NCBI GenBank assembly: GCA_020425835.1
Contig: JAGQRC010000220.1
Coordinates: 1 to 6,509, forward strand
DNA: 6,509 nt
Direction of reading: 5' to 3'
DNA from: Planctomycetota bacterium
GTDB taxonomy: Bacteria > Planctomycetota > UBA8108 > UBA1146 > JAJFFE01
Both the position numbers and the translations under genes were made by a program. The notes under the pieces are model-generated. The model saw nothing but the letters and a program-made list of their open reading frames with translations. It did no database searches and had not been told where the DNA came from. The stretch's first letter is position 1, and every line of letters starts with the position of its first letter. Of the stretch, positions 1-5,959 are shown one piece after another.

Positions 1-16
1 AACGGCTGGCGCCGTT
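1..16. terminator. Small perfect stem-loop downstream of the nuclease gene
   Basis: The first 16 bases form a perfect inverted repeat, AACGGC / TGGC / GCCGTT (6-bp stem, 4-base loop). It lies about 80 nt beyond the stop of the minus-strand nuclease gene and could end that transcript, or a plus-strand transcript entering from the left. There is no T-run on the plus-strand side, and the minus-strand side lies outside the window. The rest of the stretch up to the nuclease stop shows no gene. The call rests on symmetry alone. Confidence 0.25.
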
Positions 17-95
17 GACACTTCCGTGGCCCGCATCGTTCAACGCGCCGTTTCGAGTTCGTCCCGCAATCGGGGGATAGACCCTCAACGGACTG

Positions 96-1664
96 CTAGG
101 GACAAGCGGGGTAGCTGCTGCAGTCCGCCGCCGCGGGGCCGGTCGGATCCACGCCGCATCCCGGATAGGGTGGGTTCGGGCTCGGTCCTCCGGCAAAGAG
201 ATGATTCAGCACCCCGAGCGGGTCGTTGATCAGGACCTGATCGTCGTCGGACGCGTCGCACGATTCCAGGCATGGCGCGGGGCCCGATGCGAACAGGTAG
301 TTCAGCATCGCCAGCGCATCGGCGATGCTCAGGAATCCGTCTCCATTGCAGTCGCCGCGCACGAACTCCGGCTCGCCGTCCCCGATGAGCGTCTGCCCGG
401 GGTTCAACATCCCGCGCGAGTGCGGCGAGGGATCGATCCAGGTGAAGTCGCTGCTGATGGAGCCGGTGCCGACACGCTGCAACGAGTGCCCGATCGGGGT
501 CAGCCCATCTTCCTGGGGGGCGATCGCGTCGGAGGTCAGACCGGCGGCAGCGCCGGAGAGCGCGGTCACGACGCCCTCGTAGCCGACGAAGTCTCGAACC
601 ACTCCTGTCGCATCGATCAAGGCGACGCCGTCCGGTGAGCCGTTCTGCAGCGGAACGACCGGCACCCAGATCGCGCCGAATCCCGCCACCTCGGCATCGA
701 TCGTGACCGACAGGACCTGGTCGACGTACGGCGCTCCGTCGGAGCCGTTGTAGGCGACGACGTGCCATCCGGTGAGATCGGTTCCGGCCGGACCCGCGAT
801 CTCGATCCCTTCGTCCTGATCGGCGCCGCCGTTGTCGTAGTGGATCTCGTTGATCCAGATCGTGCTCGGGTCCACGGGGTCCGGCGGAGAGCCGCCCCAG
901 ATCGCGTAGACCCACTCGGGGTGGTCGATGAACGGGTTCCGATTGTTCTGGATCACGTCGAAGATCAAGTCGTTGCGGTCGAGCTCCGTGGCATCCGGCG
1001 GATCCTGTCCGTGCCAATCGAGGAGCGTCGAGAGCAACGCCATGCAGTCGCAGCCGAAGGTGGTGGCCATGTCTTGCAGGACGAGGTCCGGTTCGCCCGG
1101 GCCACCGGCGTAGCGCACGTCCATGTAGAACAACGCTCGCGCGATGTCGCCCTTCTCCGTGTCGCGGGGCTCCCACGAGTCGTCGTCGTATCGGCAGAGC
1201 GGCGCTTCCGGATGGGTGTCGCACCCGGAGAAGCAGTCGTCGAAGTATCGGTTCGATCGAGCCGAGTTGACGTCGGCGTCGCACGGGACGATCGAGAACA
1301 GGTCGGAGTAGGCCGGCGAGCCGACGTCGGTGCCGAGGGACTGCGGCCAGAGGTGCTCCCGGTTGTAGTCGGGCCAGGTCGACTTGAGCACGGAGGCGCC
1401 GGAGTAGACCAGGATCACGCGATTGGATGCGGTGGGGTCCTCGTGGATCAGGTCGATCGCGTCGTGCGTGTCGAAGCTTCCGCCCGAGTAGGGAATCACC
1501 GTGTGGTCATCGATGATGTCGTGGAGGGCGTTGCGAAGTGCCGTGCCGGACAGGCCCGTGGCCGATGCGTAGTATCCCGCCGGAGGTTGCCCCCAGGCCG
1601 GGGCCACGAGCCCAACCCACAGCATGCCGCTGCAGAGGAGGACCCGGAGGCGGAACGGAGTCAT
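96..1664 (-). CDS. Secreted endonuclease I-family nuclease with lamin-tail-like domain and dockerin-like tail
   Basis: Predicted exported non-specific DNase, 522 residues from the ATG at 1664. Residues 1-25 form a signal peptide (MTPFRLR, a hydrophobic run, cleavage near AWG|Q). Residues ~30-255 are endonuclease I: NREHLWPQS at 101-109 holds the expected Glu103/His104 catalytic pair, DADVNSARSN at 129-138 holds the expected metal ligand Asn133, and RALFYMDVRY and NRNPFIDHPE follow. The usual DLHHL is DLFSI here, so one or two conserved His are missing. Several Cys (128, 144, 148, 157, 205, 207) suggest disulfides. Residues ~268-426 resemble the lamin-tail-like domain often fused to such nucleases. 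Residues ~436-493 hold two dockerin/EF-hand-like loops (D438, N440, D442; D470, S472, D474). An in-frame ATG at 1694 adds ten residues; I prefer 1664 because it gives a textbook signal peptide, although neither start has a well-spaced Shine-Dalgarno. Family call firm; DNase activity inferred. Confidence 0.88.
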   Translation of the reverse strand: MTPFRLRVLLCSGMLWVGLVAPAWGQPPAGYYASATGLSGTALRNALHDIIDDHTVIPYSGGSFDTHDAIDLIHEDPTASNRVILVYSGASVLKSTWPDYNREHLWPQSLGTDVGSPAYSDLFSIVPCDADVNSARSNRYFDDCFSGCDTHPEAPLCRYDDDSWEPRDTEKGDIARALFYMDVRYAGGPGEPDLVLQDMATTFGCDCMALLSTLLDWHGQDPPDATELDRNDLIFDVIQNNRNPFIDHPEWVYAIWGGSPPDPVDPSTIWINEIHYDNGGADQDEGIEIAGPAGTDLTGWHVVAYNGSDGAPYVDQVLSVTIDAEVAGFGAIWVPVVPLQNGSPDGVALIDATGVVRDFVGYEGVVTALSGAAAGLTSDAIAPQEDGLTPIGHSLQRVGTGSISSDFTWIDPSPHSRGMLNPGQTLIGDGEPEFVRGDCNGDGFLSIADALAMLNYLFASGPAPCLESCDASDDDQVLINDPLGVLNHLFAGGPSPNPPYPGCGVDPTGPAAADCSSYPACP

Positions 1665-1690
1665 CGCGCGTGAGCAGGTCAAGGCACACC

Positions 1691-1729
1691 TCATTCTCCC
1701 GAGTCATTCTCCCGAGTCGTTCTCCCCAG
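1691..1729 (-). repeat. Three tandem 13-bp repeats carrying GGGAGAATGA at the nuclease start
   Basis: Read on the minus strand, the unit is CTCGGGAGAATGA. Copies at 1691-1703 and 1704-1716 are identical; the copy at 1717-1729 differs at two positions (CTGGGGAGAACGA). Each of the two perfect copies holds a Shine-Dalgarno-like GGGAGA directly abutting an ATG, and the 13-nt period puts successive ATGs in different frames. The ATG of the innermost copy (1692-1694) is the upstream candidate start of the nuclease. The repeat therefore lies in the leader or at the very start of the gene. A role in translation or in slippage is inference. Confidence 0.85.
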
Positions 1730-1803
1730 TCGGGCCGGATCCCGAGCAGCCCTGTGGCAAGCGCACTCCGAGCGGGGCACGGGGGTCCGCCGGTGCTCGA
1801 CGG

Positions 1804-1809
1804 ATTGTA
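1804..1809 (-). promoter_or_regulatory. Possible -10 element for the nuclease gene
   Basis: The minus strand reads TACAAT here, five of six bases of the sigma-70 -10 consensus, and it is the most AT-rich hexamer in the gap. It would place transcription start near 1797, giving a leader of about 100-130 nt that includes the 13-bp repeats. No convincing -35 hexamer is found 16-18 nt upstream, so this is weak. Confidence 0.2.
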
Positions 1810-1861
1810 GCGGCGGCCGCCTCTCTGGACCCGTCGTTTTGGCGCGGGGTTCGGGGGCCGC

Positions 1862-1879
1862 GTCCGGGAACTCCCGGAC
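1862..1879. promoter_or_regulatory. Perfect palindrome, candidate operator or leader hairpin
   Basis: GTCCGGG at 1862-1868 and CCCGGAC at 1873-1879 are perfect inverted repeats around the four bases AACT. The element lies about 95 bp upstream of the HD-GYP start and about 200 bp upstream of the nuclease start. It could be a dimeric regulator site acting on either or both divergent genes, or a stem-loop in a leader. There is no following T-run, so it does not look like a classic terminator. The function is unknown. Confidence 0.35.
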
Positions 1880-1958
1880 CGTACCTCCTCGCGCGGGGCT
1901 TTGCGGATTCACCCACTGACGGAACCCTACCGACGACGGAGACCGGGGGATCCGACAG

Positions 1959-1971
1959 CTCGGGAGAGTGA
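1959..1971 (+). promoter_or_regulatory. Ribosome-binding region of the HD-GYP gene, near-copy of the 13-bp repeat
   Basis: The plus strand reads CTCGGGAGAGTGA, one mismatch from the 13-bp unit CTCGGGAGAATGA at the nuclease start, which lies in the opposite orientation. GGGAGA at 1962-1967 is five nt before the GTG at 1973, a good Shine-Dalgarno spacing. That supports GTG 1973 as the start over the in-frame TTG at 1901, which has no such site. Confidence 0.6.
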
Positions 1972-1972
1972 C

Positions 1973-2929
1973 GTGGCGACTCTGGAAGCGATCGGCACCG
2001 ACAGTGACTACGTCGAGGTCTCCGTCCGACGATTCGACCTCGGGGCGAGACTCGAGTTCCCGGTCTACCTGCGGATCGGCGATGCGCTGGTTCTCTATCG
2101 CTCGGTCGGAGACCCACTCGACGCGCGTCACGTCCGGCAGCTCGAGGAGTCGCGCCGGAGTAAGGTGTGGATTCCGCGTCGAGCGATGGACCTCTACATG
2201 GACCACCTCGTCCGCCGCGCCGACCGTGTCGCGAGCGATGTCCTCGCCACGCCCAGCGAGAAGATCCAGAGCTGCTACGACGTCGGCGTCTGCATGACCG
2301 AAGCGGCGTTGAGGGGCGCGAGATCGATCTCGACCTATCGCGCGGCGGAAGCGCTGGTGGACCGGATCGTCGACCTCTACCACTGGCACTCGTATCGTCT
2401 CCACGAGCTCTGCGACGTCCTCGCCACACGACCGGATCTCTACGAGCACTCGTTGCACACTTGTCTCTACGGTGTCCTGCTCGGCAAAGCGGCGGGTTAC
2501 GATCGGCTCCACGAGCTCGGGCTCGGATTGTTGTTCCACGATGTCGGGAAGCTCGATCTCCCGTCGGGGATCCTCGACTCGACCCAACCGCTCTCCGCGA
2601 GTGATCGACAGATCGTCCAGCGGCATCCGACCCTCGGCGTCGAGCGACTACGCACCGCGGGATGGATCCACCCCGTCGTGCGGGACATCGTGCAGAACCA
2701 CCACGAGCGGCTCGACGGGAACGGATACCCACGCCGCTGCCGCGGCAATCAACTCACGGTCGCCACGCGCATCGCGGCGATCGCCAACACGTTCGACGGC
2801 CGAACCACCGATCGACCGTATCGGCCGGCGCGCTCGGCGTTCGACGTCCTGCAGGAGATGATTGCCCGCGGCGGAGACGTCTACGACCGAGCGTTGCTCG
2901 AGGTCTTCATCGGCCTCCTCGTCACGTAG
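1973..2929 (+). CDS. HD-GYP domain protein, predicted cyclic-di-GMP phosphodiesterase
   Basis: Predicted cytoplasmic enzyme that hydrolyses c-di-GMP, lowering this second messenger. From GTG 1973 it has 318 residues; an in-frame TTG at 1901 would add 24 Arg/Pro-rich residues and lacks a ribosome-binding site. Residues ~10-78 (FPVYLRIGDALVLYRSVGDP, then KVWIPRRAMDLYMDHL) resemble the small N-terminal domain common before HD-GYP domains, likely sensory or dimerising. Residues ~140-318 are HD-GYP with every expected metal ligand or signature: His159 in EHS, HD at 189-190 in HDVGK, His218 in RHP, His243/His244 followed by the GNGYP loop (249-253), Asp275 in ANTFD, then TDRPYR at 279-284. No membrane segment, receiver or GGDEF domain is seen, so the input signal is unknown. 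It is divergent from the secreted nuclease. Family and active-site completeness are firm; the substrate is inferred from the family. Confidence 0.92.
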   Translation: MATLEAIGTDSDYVEVSVRRFDLGARLEFPVYLRIGDALVLYRSVGDPLDARHVRQLEESRRSKVWIPRRAMDLYMDHLVRRADRVASDVLATPSEKIQSCYDVGVCMTEAALRGARSISTYRAAEALVDRIVDLYHWHSYRLHELCDVLATRPDLYEHSLHTCLYGVLLGKAAGYDRLHELGLGLLFHDVGKLDLPSGILDSTQPLSASDRQIVQRHPTLGVERLRTAGWIHPVVRDIVQNHHERLDGNGYPRRCRGNQLTVATRIAAIANTFDGRTTDRPYRPARSAFDVLQEMIARGGDVYDRALLEVFIGLLVT

Positions 2930-2953
2930 CACGGGCGTAGCCCCGCTCCGTGC
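2929..2953. terminator. Candidate bidirectional terminator between convergent genes
   Basis: GCACGG at 2929-2934 pairs with CCGTGC at 2948-2953. The stem continues inward by three more G-C pairs (2935-2937 with 2944-2946) across a single bulged T at 2947, leaving a six-base loop. It begins on the last base of the HD-GYP stop codon and ends seven nt before the lipoprotein stop. Being self-complementary, it could serve both genes. No T-run follows on either strand, which is usual for GC-rich genomes but lowers confidence. Confidence 0.5.
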
Positions 2954-2959
2954 GCTCGG

Positions 2960-4897
2960 TCAGTCGGTGCCCGGACCTCGCAGGACGTACGTCACGCCAC
3001 CCGACCTCTGCCAAGCCAGCTCGTCGCGCCGATAGGCGCGCCGCCCGGAGTCGGCGTCCGTCGCGGCAGGGTCGTTCACGAGCACGTCGCCGCTCTCGTC
3101 GAAACCGGTGACCACGAGGAGATGTCCCTCGGTCTCTTCGTACGGGGCGCCGGACAGCTCGCCCGTCGACGCGCGAATGCTGACGATCGGCGGGACCCCG
3201 ACCTCGATGAGATCGGCGAGATCGTCGAGGCTCGCGTAGGCGGACAGATAGCCCGGGACGCCGAACTCGAACGCCGCCTGGATCGCCCGCTGCCAATTGC
3301 CGTAGAGGTCGAAGTCCGGATCACGGGTGGCGCGCGCCACCGCCTCCGTCGTCACCTCCACGCCGTAGTACGCGAGCACCATCGACAGCGATGTCGGGCT
3401 GCAAATGCGCGGCGCGAGCTCAGGCGACTCGTCCCGTTGGCTCCGGTAGGGGACCGGAATTCGCACTGCGCGCGAACGGTGCGGCTCGGCACGACGGGCC
3501 CCGCTCCAGGACTCGGGCGCCGGCACGGTGTGGGGCCGCCCCGAGAGATCGCTGACCGTGACCGCGAGGTTGTCGAGACGGATCGGGCCGTTCGTCCTGA
3601 CTCGGTACTGCACGCGATCGAAACGCCTCTCGCTGCGGAGCGCGTCGATCTCGACGCGGGTCCCCGGAGCGCGATCGAAGGACTTCGGTCGCCGAGCCGG
3701 CGGCATCGAACCGGAGTATCCGATCTCGAGGAACGGCGACCAACTCGCGGTCGCTCGCCGTCCGACGCGGACGTCGATCGCGACGCCGCCGTCCGGTGGG
3801 CAGGCGGCGTTCCACGAGACGAGAGCCCGATCGGCAGGGTGCGCGAGCTCGAAGATCGAGGACTCCTGTCCCGCGTCGGGCGCGTCGACGAGACCGAGGT
3901 CCTCGAGCGCGACGAGGCGATGCAGCGTTGGGTGGGGACCCGGAGGATGCGGGAGAACGTCGACGATCGCCGCGGCGAGTCGGGCGAGGTACTCGTCCCC
4001 GCGGGGATGCTCGACCGCGGCTGCGAGGAGGAGAACGTGCTCGAAGCCTCCCGGCAGCGGGATCGCGATCCGGGCGACGTCGAGATGTCGTTCGTCTCCG
4101 TCGCCGTTCTTCCGGATCAGCGTCACGTCTCGTCCGCGAAGTCCGCGTACGAAGCCGGAGTCCTCGAGCTCGAGATCGGGCGCCTCGAAGATGGCGCGCA
4201 TCTCTCGCGAGACTCGGGGGCTGACGAGCGCGCCTTGCTCGAGCATGAGGAAGTACCGGAGGACCTGACGAACGGTCATCGCTGGCGAGCGTCCTCCGTC
4301 CGGATCGGGGAGAGAGGGCGCGTCGGTCCCGTCCGGTTGCCCCGACCAGAGACCGCCGATGCCATCCTCGTAGAGTCGATAGCGCGAGGATCGATAGATC
4401 TGAGCGAGTCGCTCCAGACCGATGCGTCGCGTGTAGTCCGCCGCGAGCTCGTTCGACGGGTGGTGGACCAACGACTCCAGCTCACTCCTCGTCCGTGGAT
4501 CGAGTCGTTCGTCGGGGTGGTCTTCGAAGTAGCCGAGCAGGACCCCGATGAGTGGGACGCTCCCTCCGTCGACGAGCCGGTCCGGCTCGATTGCCGCGTA
4601 TCGAATGCTCGCGGCCGGACGGCGGAGCGGCCGGGTCGGACGGTAGCGACCGAGGTCCAGAACTCCACACGCTCGACGGTCGGGATCGATCGAGAGGTCG
4701 GCGAGGAGCAGGCGATCGATGGCGTTCAGTTCGTCCTGCAGCTCCGAGTCGCGCGGCGCATCGACCGGGAGCCGGAAGTCCCAGAGCGTCGGCGAACCCG
4801 CCGTCGAGTTGGGATCGTTCGCGTCCTCAGCGCTCGGGCGCGGTCCACCGCACCCCGCCACGAGGAGGAGCCACACGGCGATCGAGATCGTTCTCAC
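2960..4897 (-). CDS. Lipoprotein with beta-lactamase-like domain fused to a C39-like cysteine peptidase domain
   Basis: 645 residues from the GTG at 4897. That start gives a lipoprotein signal (VRTISIAVWLLLVAGC, lipidated Cys16) and an AAGGA site 10 nt upstream; an in-frame ATG at 5014 would bury this signal behind 39 residues. Residues ~50-315 look like a class A beta-lactamase-like fold: ACGVLDL, Ser113 in GSVPLIGVLLGYF, SNE at 148-150, VRQVLRYFLMLEQG, and KNG at 263-265. SxxK reads SVPL, so the catalytic Lys is Leu116. Residues ~345-450 form a beta-rich segment (SWNAACPP, SWSPFLEIG, VQYRVRTNG) like that preceding some C39-like peptidases. Residues ~478-640 are peptidase C39-like: Cys499 in ICSPTSLSMVLAYYG, His592 in EGHLLVVTGF, Asp609 in VNDPAA. 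Likely membrane-anchored outside the cytoplasm. It is the third gene of the operon and overlaps its predecessor by four nt. Domain calls are good; substrate and activity unknown. Confidence 0.82.
   Translation of the reverse strand: MRTISIAVWLLLVAGCGGPRPSAEDANDPNSTAGSPTLWDFRLPVDAPRDSELQDELNAIDRLLLADLSIDPDRRACGVLDLGRYRPTRPLRRPAASIRYAAIEPDRLVDGGSVPLIGVLLGYFEDHPDERLDPRTRSELESLVHHPSNELAADYTRRIGLERLAQIYRSSRYRLYEDGIGGLWSGQPDGTDAPSLPDPDGGRSPAMTVRQVLRYFLMLEQGALVSPRVSREMRAIFEAPDLELEDSGFVRGLRGRDVTLIRKNGDGDERHLDVARIAIPLPGGFEHVLLLAAAVEHPRGDEYLARLAAAIVDVLPHPPGPHPTLHRLVALEDLGLVDAPDAGQESSIFELAHPADRALVSWNAACPPDGGVAIDVRVGRRATASWSPFLEIGYSGSMPPARRPKSFDRAPGTRVEIDALRSERRFDRVQYRVRTNGPIRLDNLAVTVSDLSGRPHTVPAPESWSGARRAEPHRSRAVRIPVPYRSQRDESPELAPRICSPTSLSMVLAYYGVEVTTEAVARATRDPDFDLYGNWQRAIQAAFEFGVPGYLSAYASLDDLADLIEVGVPPIVSIRASTGELSGAPYEETEGHLLVVTGFDESGDVLVNDPAATDADSGRRAYRRDELAWQRSGGVTYVLRGPGTD
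4894..4897 (-). other. GTGA start-stop overlap coupling two genes
   Basis: On the minus strand the bases read GTGA: TGA ends the alpha-oxoamine synthase and GTG starts the lipoprotein. Such four-base overlaps usually mean translational coupling by re-initiating ribosomes, and this supports the GTG at 4897 as the true lipoprotein start. Confidence 0.75.
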
Positions 4898-5955
4898 GGG
4901 ATGCGCGTCCTTCCCAGCGCTTCGATGAGCGCGTCGATGTCGCTCGGCTCGTGGAGAGCGCTGACCGCGAGTCGGAGGTAGGCGGAGTCCGGACCGCCCG
5001 GGTATCGGATGCACGGCACGAGGAAGTCGGCATCGAGGAGCCGACGTTGGATCCGCGATGTCGCATCCGCGGAGGATTCGGCCCAGGCGAAGACGGGAAA
5101 CGCGTCGCCGGGTGTCGGGATGCCGAGGGACTCGAGTCCGCGGCGCATCCGCTCGGAGTTGTCGTTCAAACGGCGTCGGAGTGAGCCCTCGGCGATCCTC
5201 GAGAGCGCGACGCGCGACGCGCGAGCGAGCGCCGGGGGAGGCGGGGTCGCGGTGACGTACGGTGAGGTCCTTCGAATCGCGCTCGCGAGGTCCGCAGTCC
5301 CCGCGACGAATCCGCCATGGGTTCCCGCCGCCTTGGAGAGGGTTCCACTCACGATCAACCGATCGTTCGGCTCGAGGCCGAATGTCTCGAGGACGCCGCG
5401 ACCTCGGTCGCCGAGCACGCCGAACCCGTGGGCATCGTCGACCCAGACCCGGTGACCTCGGGCGAGCCAGTCGGCGATGGGGGCGCGCTTCCCAACGGAC
5501 GGGTAGACGCCATCCGTGACGATCCAGTCGACCGTAGCGGGGGGTGCGGCGTGATGGTCGAACGACACGATTCGGCGACCCCGGAGCGCCAGGCGGAGCG
5601 AGGGATGCGCGTCCCGTTCGACGGCGATCGTCGTGTCGTCGGAGGACGGGAAGAGCGCTTCGGCGACCGCGAGGTTGGCGAGTGTGCCGTCGGAGAGGAG
5701 CACCGCGTCGGGAGCGCCGAGGAAGAGGGAGAGCTCTCGCTCGAGCTCGATGTGTTCCCGGCAGGTTCCGGTCGTCGATCGAGAGGCTCCCGCGCCGACG
5801 CCGTAATCGTCGAGCCCGGAACGGAGCGCGTCGATGACCTGGGGATCCTGGCTCAGCCCGAGGTAGTCGCAGCCGGCGAAGGCGACGATGACCCGTCCAT
5901 CCGACACCACTCGAACTCCGCGCCGAGTCTCCGGGACGGGAGCGCCACCGCGCAC
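4894..5955 (-). CDS. Alpha-oxoamine synthase family PLP enzyme, probably glycine C-acetyltransferase (2-amino-3-ketobutyrate CoA ligase)
   Basis: PLP-dependent fold-type I enzyme of 353 residues. Motifs in order: CDYLGLS (29-35), GVGAGASRSTTGT (52-64), His117 in RDAHPSL (expected to stack on PLP), VDDAHGFGVLG (172-182) with the Asp and His that bind the cofactor ring, and SGTLSKAAGTHGG (203-215) with the Schiff-base lysine Lys208. This defines the family of BioF, KBL, ALA synthase and serine palmitoyltransferase. Sequence alone does not decide which. The threonine dehydrogenase gene four nt upstream argues for KBL: 2-amino-3-oxobutyrate plus CoA gives glycine plus acetyl-CoA. The protein is some 40 residues shorter than usual, mostly at the N-terminus; the frame is closed by a stop at 5989-5991, so GTG 5955 is the first possible start. 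GGGGA lies eight nt upstream. Family firm; substrate moderate, with BioF the main alternative. Confidence 0.85.
   Translation of the reverse strand: MRGGAPVPETRRGVRVVSDGRVIVAFAGCDYLGLSQDPQVIDALRSGLDDYGVGAGASRSTTGTCREHIELERELSLFLGAPDAVLLSDGTLANLAVAEALFPSSDDTTIAVERDAHPSLRLALRGRRIVSFDHHAAPPATVDWIVTDGVYPSVGKRAPIADWLARGHRVWVDDAHGFGVLGDRGRGVLETFGLEPNDRLIVSGTLSKAAGTHGGFVAGTADLASAIRRTSPYVTATPPPPALARASRVALSRIAEGSLRRRLNDNSERMRRGLESLGIPTPGDAFPVFAWAESSADATSRIQRRLLDADFLVPCIRYPGGPDSAYLRLAVSALHEPSDIDALIEALGRTRIP
4908..4912 (-). promoter_or_regulatory. Ribosome-binding site of the lipoprotein gene
   Basis: The minus strand reads GGGAAGGA just before the gene, with AAGGA at 4912-4908 lying 10 nt before the GTG. 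It sits inside the last codons of the upstream gene and helps to decide the lipoprotein start. Confidence 0.5.
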
Positions 5956-5959
5956 TGGA

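Larger units (their letters stand above)
1665..1972. other. Non-coding divergent intergenic region
   Basis: This gap separates the divergently transcribed nuclease and HD-GYP genes. It carries three tandem 13-bp units at its left end, a possible minus-strand -10 element, a palindrome near the middle-right, and the HD-GYP ribosome-binding site at its right end. Reading frames that cross it continue antisense through the HD-GYP gene and look like no known protein. I see no small gene or structured RNA that I could support. The promoters of both flanking genes should lie here. Confidence 0.6.

Noticed and set aside
15..43. TTGACA at 15-20 as a plus-strand -35 promoter element
   Set aside because: The sequence 16-18 nt downstream (around GTTCAA) is a poor -10, and no plus-strand gene follows; the nuclease is transcribed the other way.
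42..52. Small hairpin AACG/CGC/CGTT after the nuclease gene
   Set aside because: Only four base pairs, too short to support as a terminator; the GCCGTT shared with 11-16 is probably chance.
85..1284. Minus-strand open frame of 399 codons overlapping the nuclease gene in another frame
   Set aside because: Extremely Arg-rich and motif-free; a frame-shadow of the nuclease.
762..1673. Plus-strand open frame of 303 codons antisense to the nuclease gene
   Set aside because: Val/Arg/Asp-rich translation without motifs; the minus strand carries an unmistakable endonuclease I.
1901..1972. TTG at 1901 as the HD-GYP start
   Set aside because: It would add 24 Arg/Pro-rich residues with no ribosome-binding site, whereas GTG 1973 has GGGAGA five nt upstream and starts just before the conserved domain.
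1691..2732. Two minus-strand open frames (311 and 342 codons) antisense to the HD-GYP gene, ending in the 13-bp repeats
   Set aside because: Arg/Asp/Val-rich and without motifs. Their similar ends come from the repeats supplying stop codons in two frames. The HD-GYP protein on the plus strand is complete.
3122..4981. Plus-strand open frame of 619 codons antisense to the lipoprotein gene
   Set aside because: It mirrors the real gene in GC-rich DNA. Its translation is Arg/Glu/Val-rich and low in aromatic residues, with no recognisable motif, whereas the minus strand has lipobox, SNE, KNG and C39-like motifs.
4898..5014. ATG at 5014 as the lipoprotein start
   Set aside because: It would overlap the alpha-oxoamine synthase by about 120 nt and hide the lipoprotein signal peptide; the GTG at 4897 gives the lipobox, a Shine-Dalgarno and the GTGA overlap.
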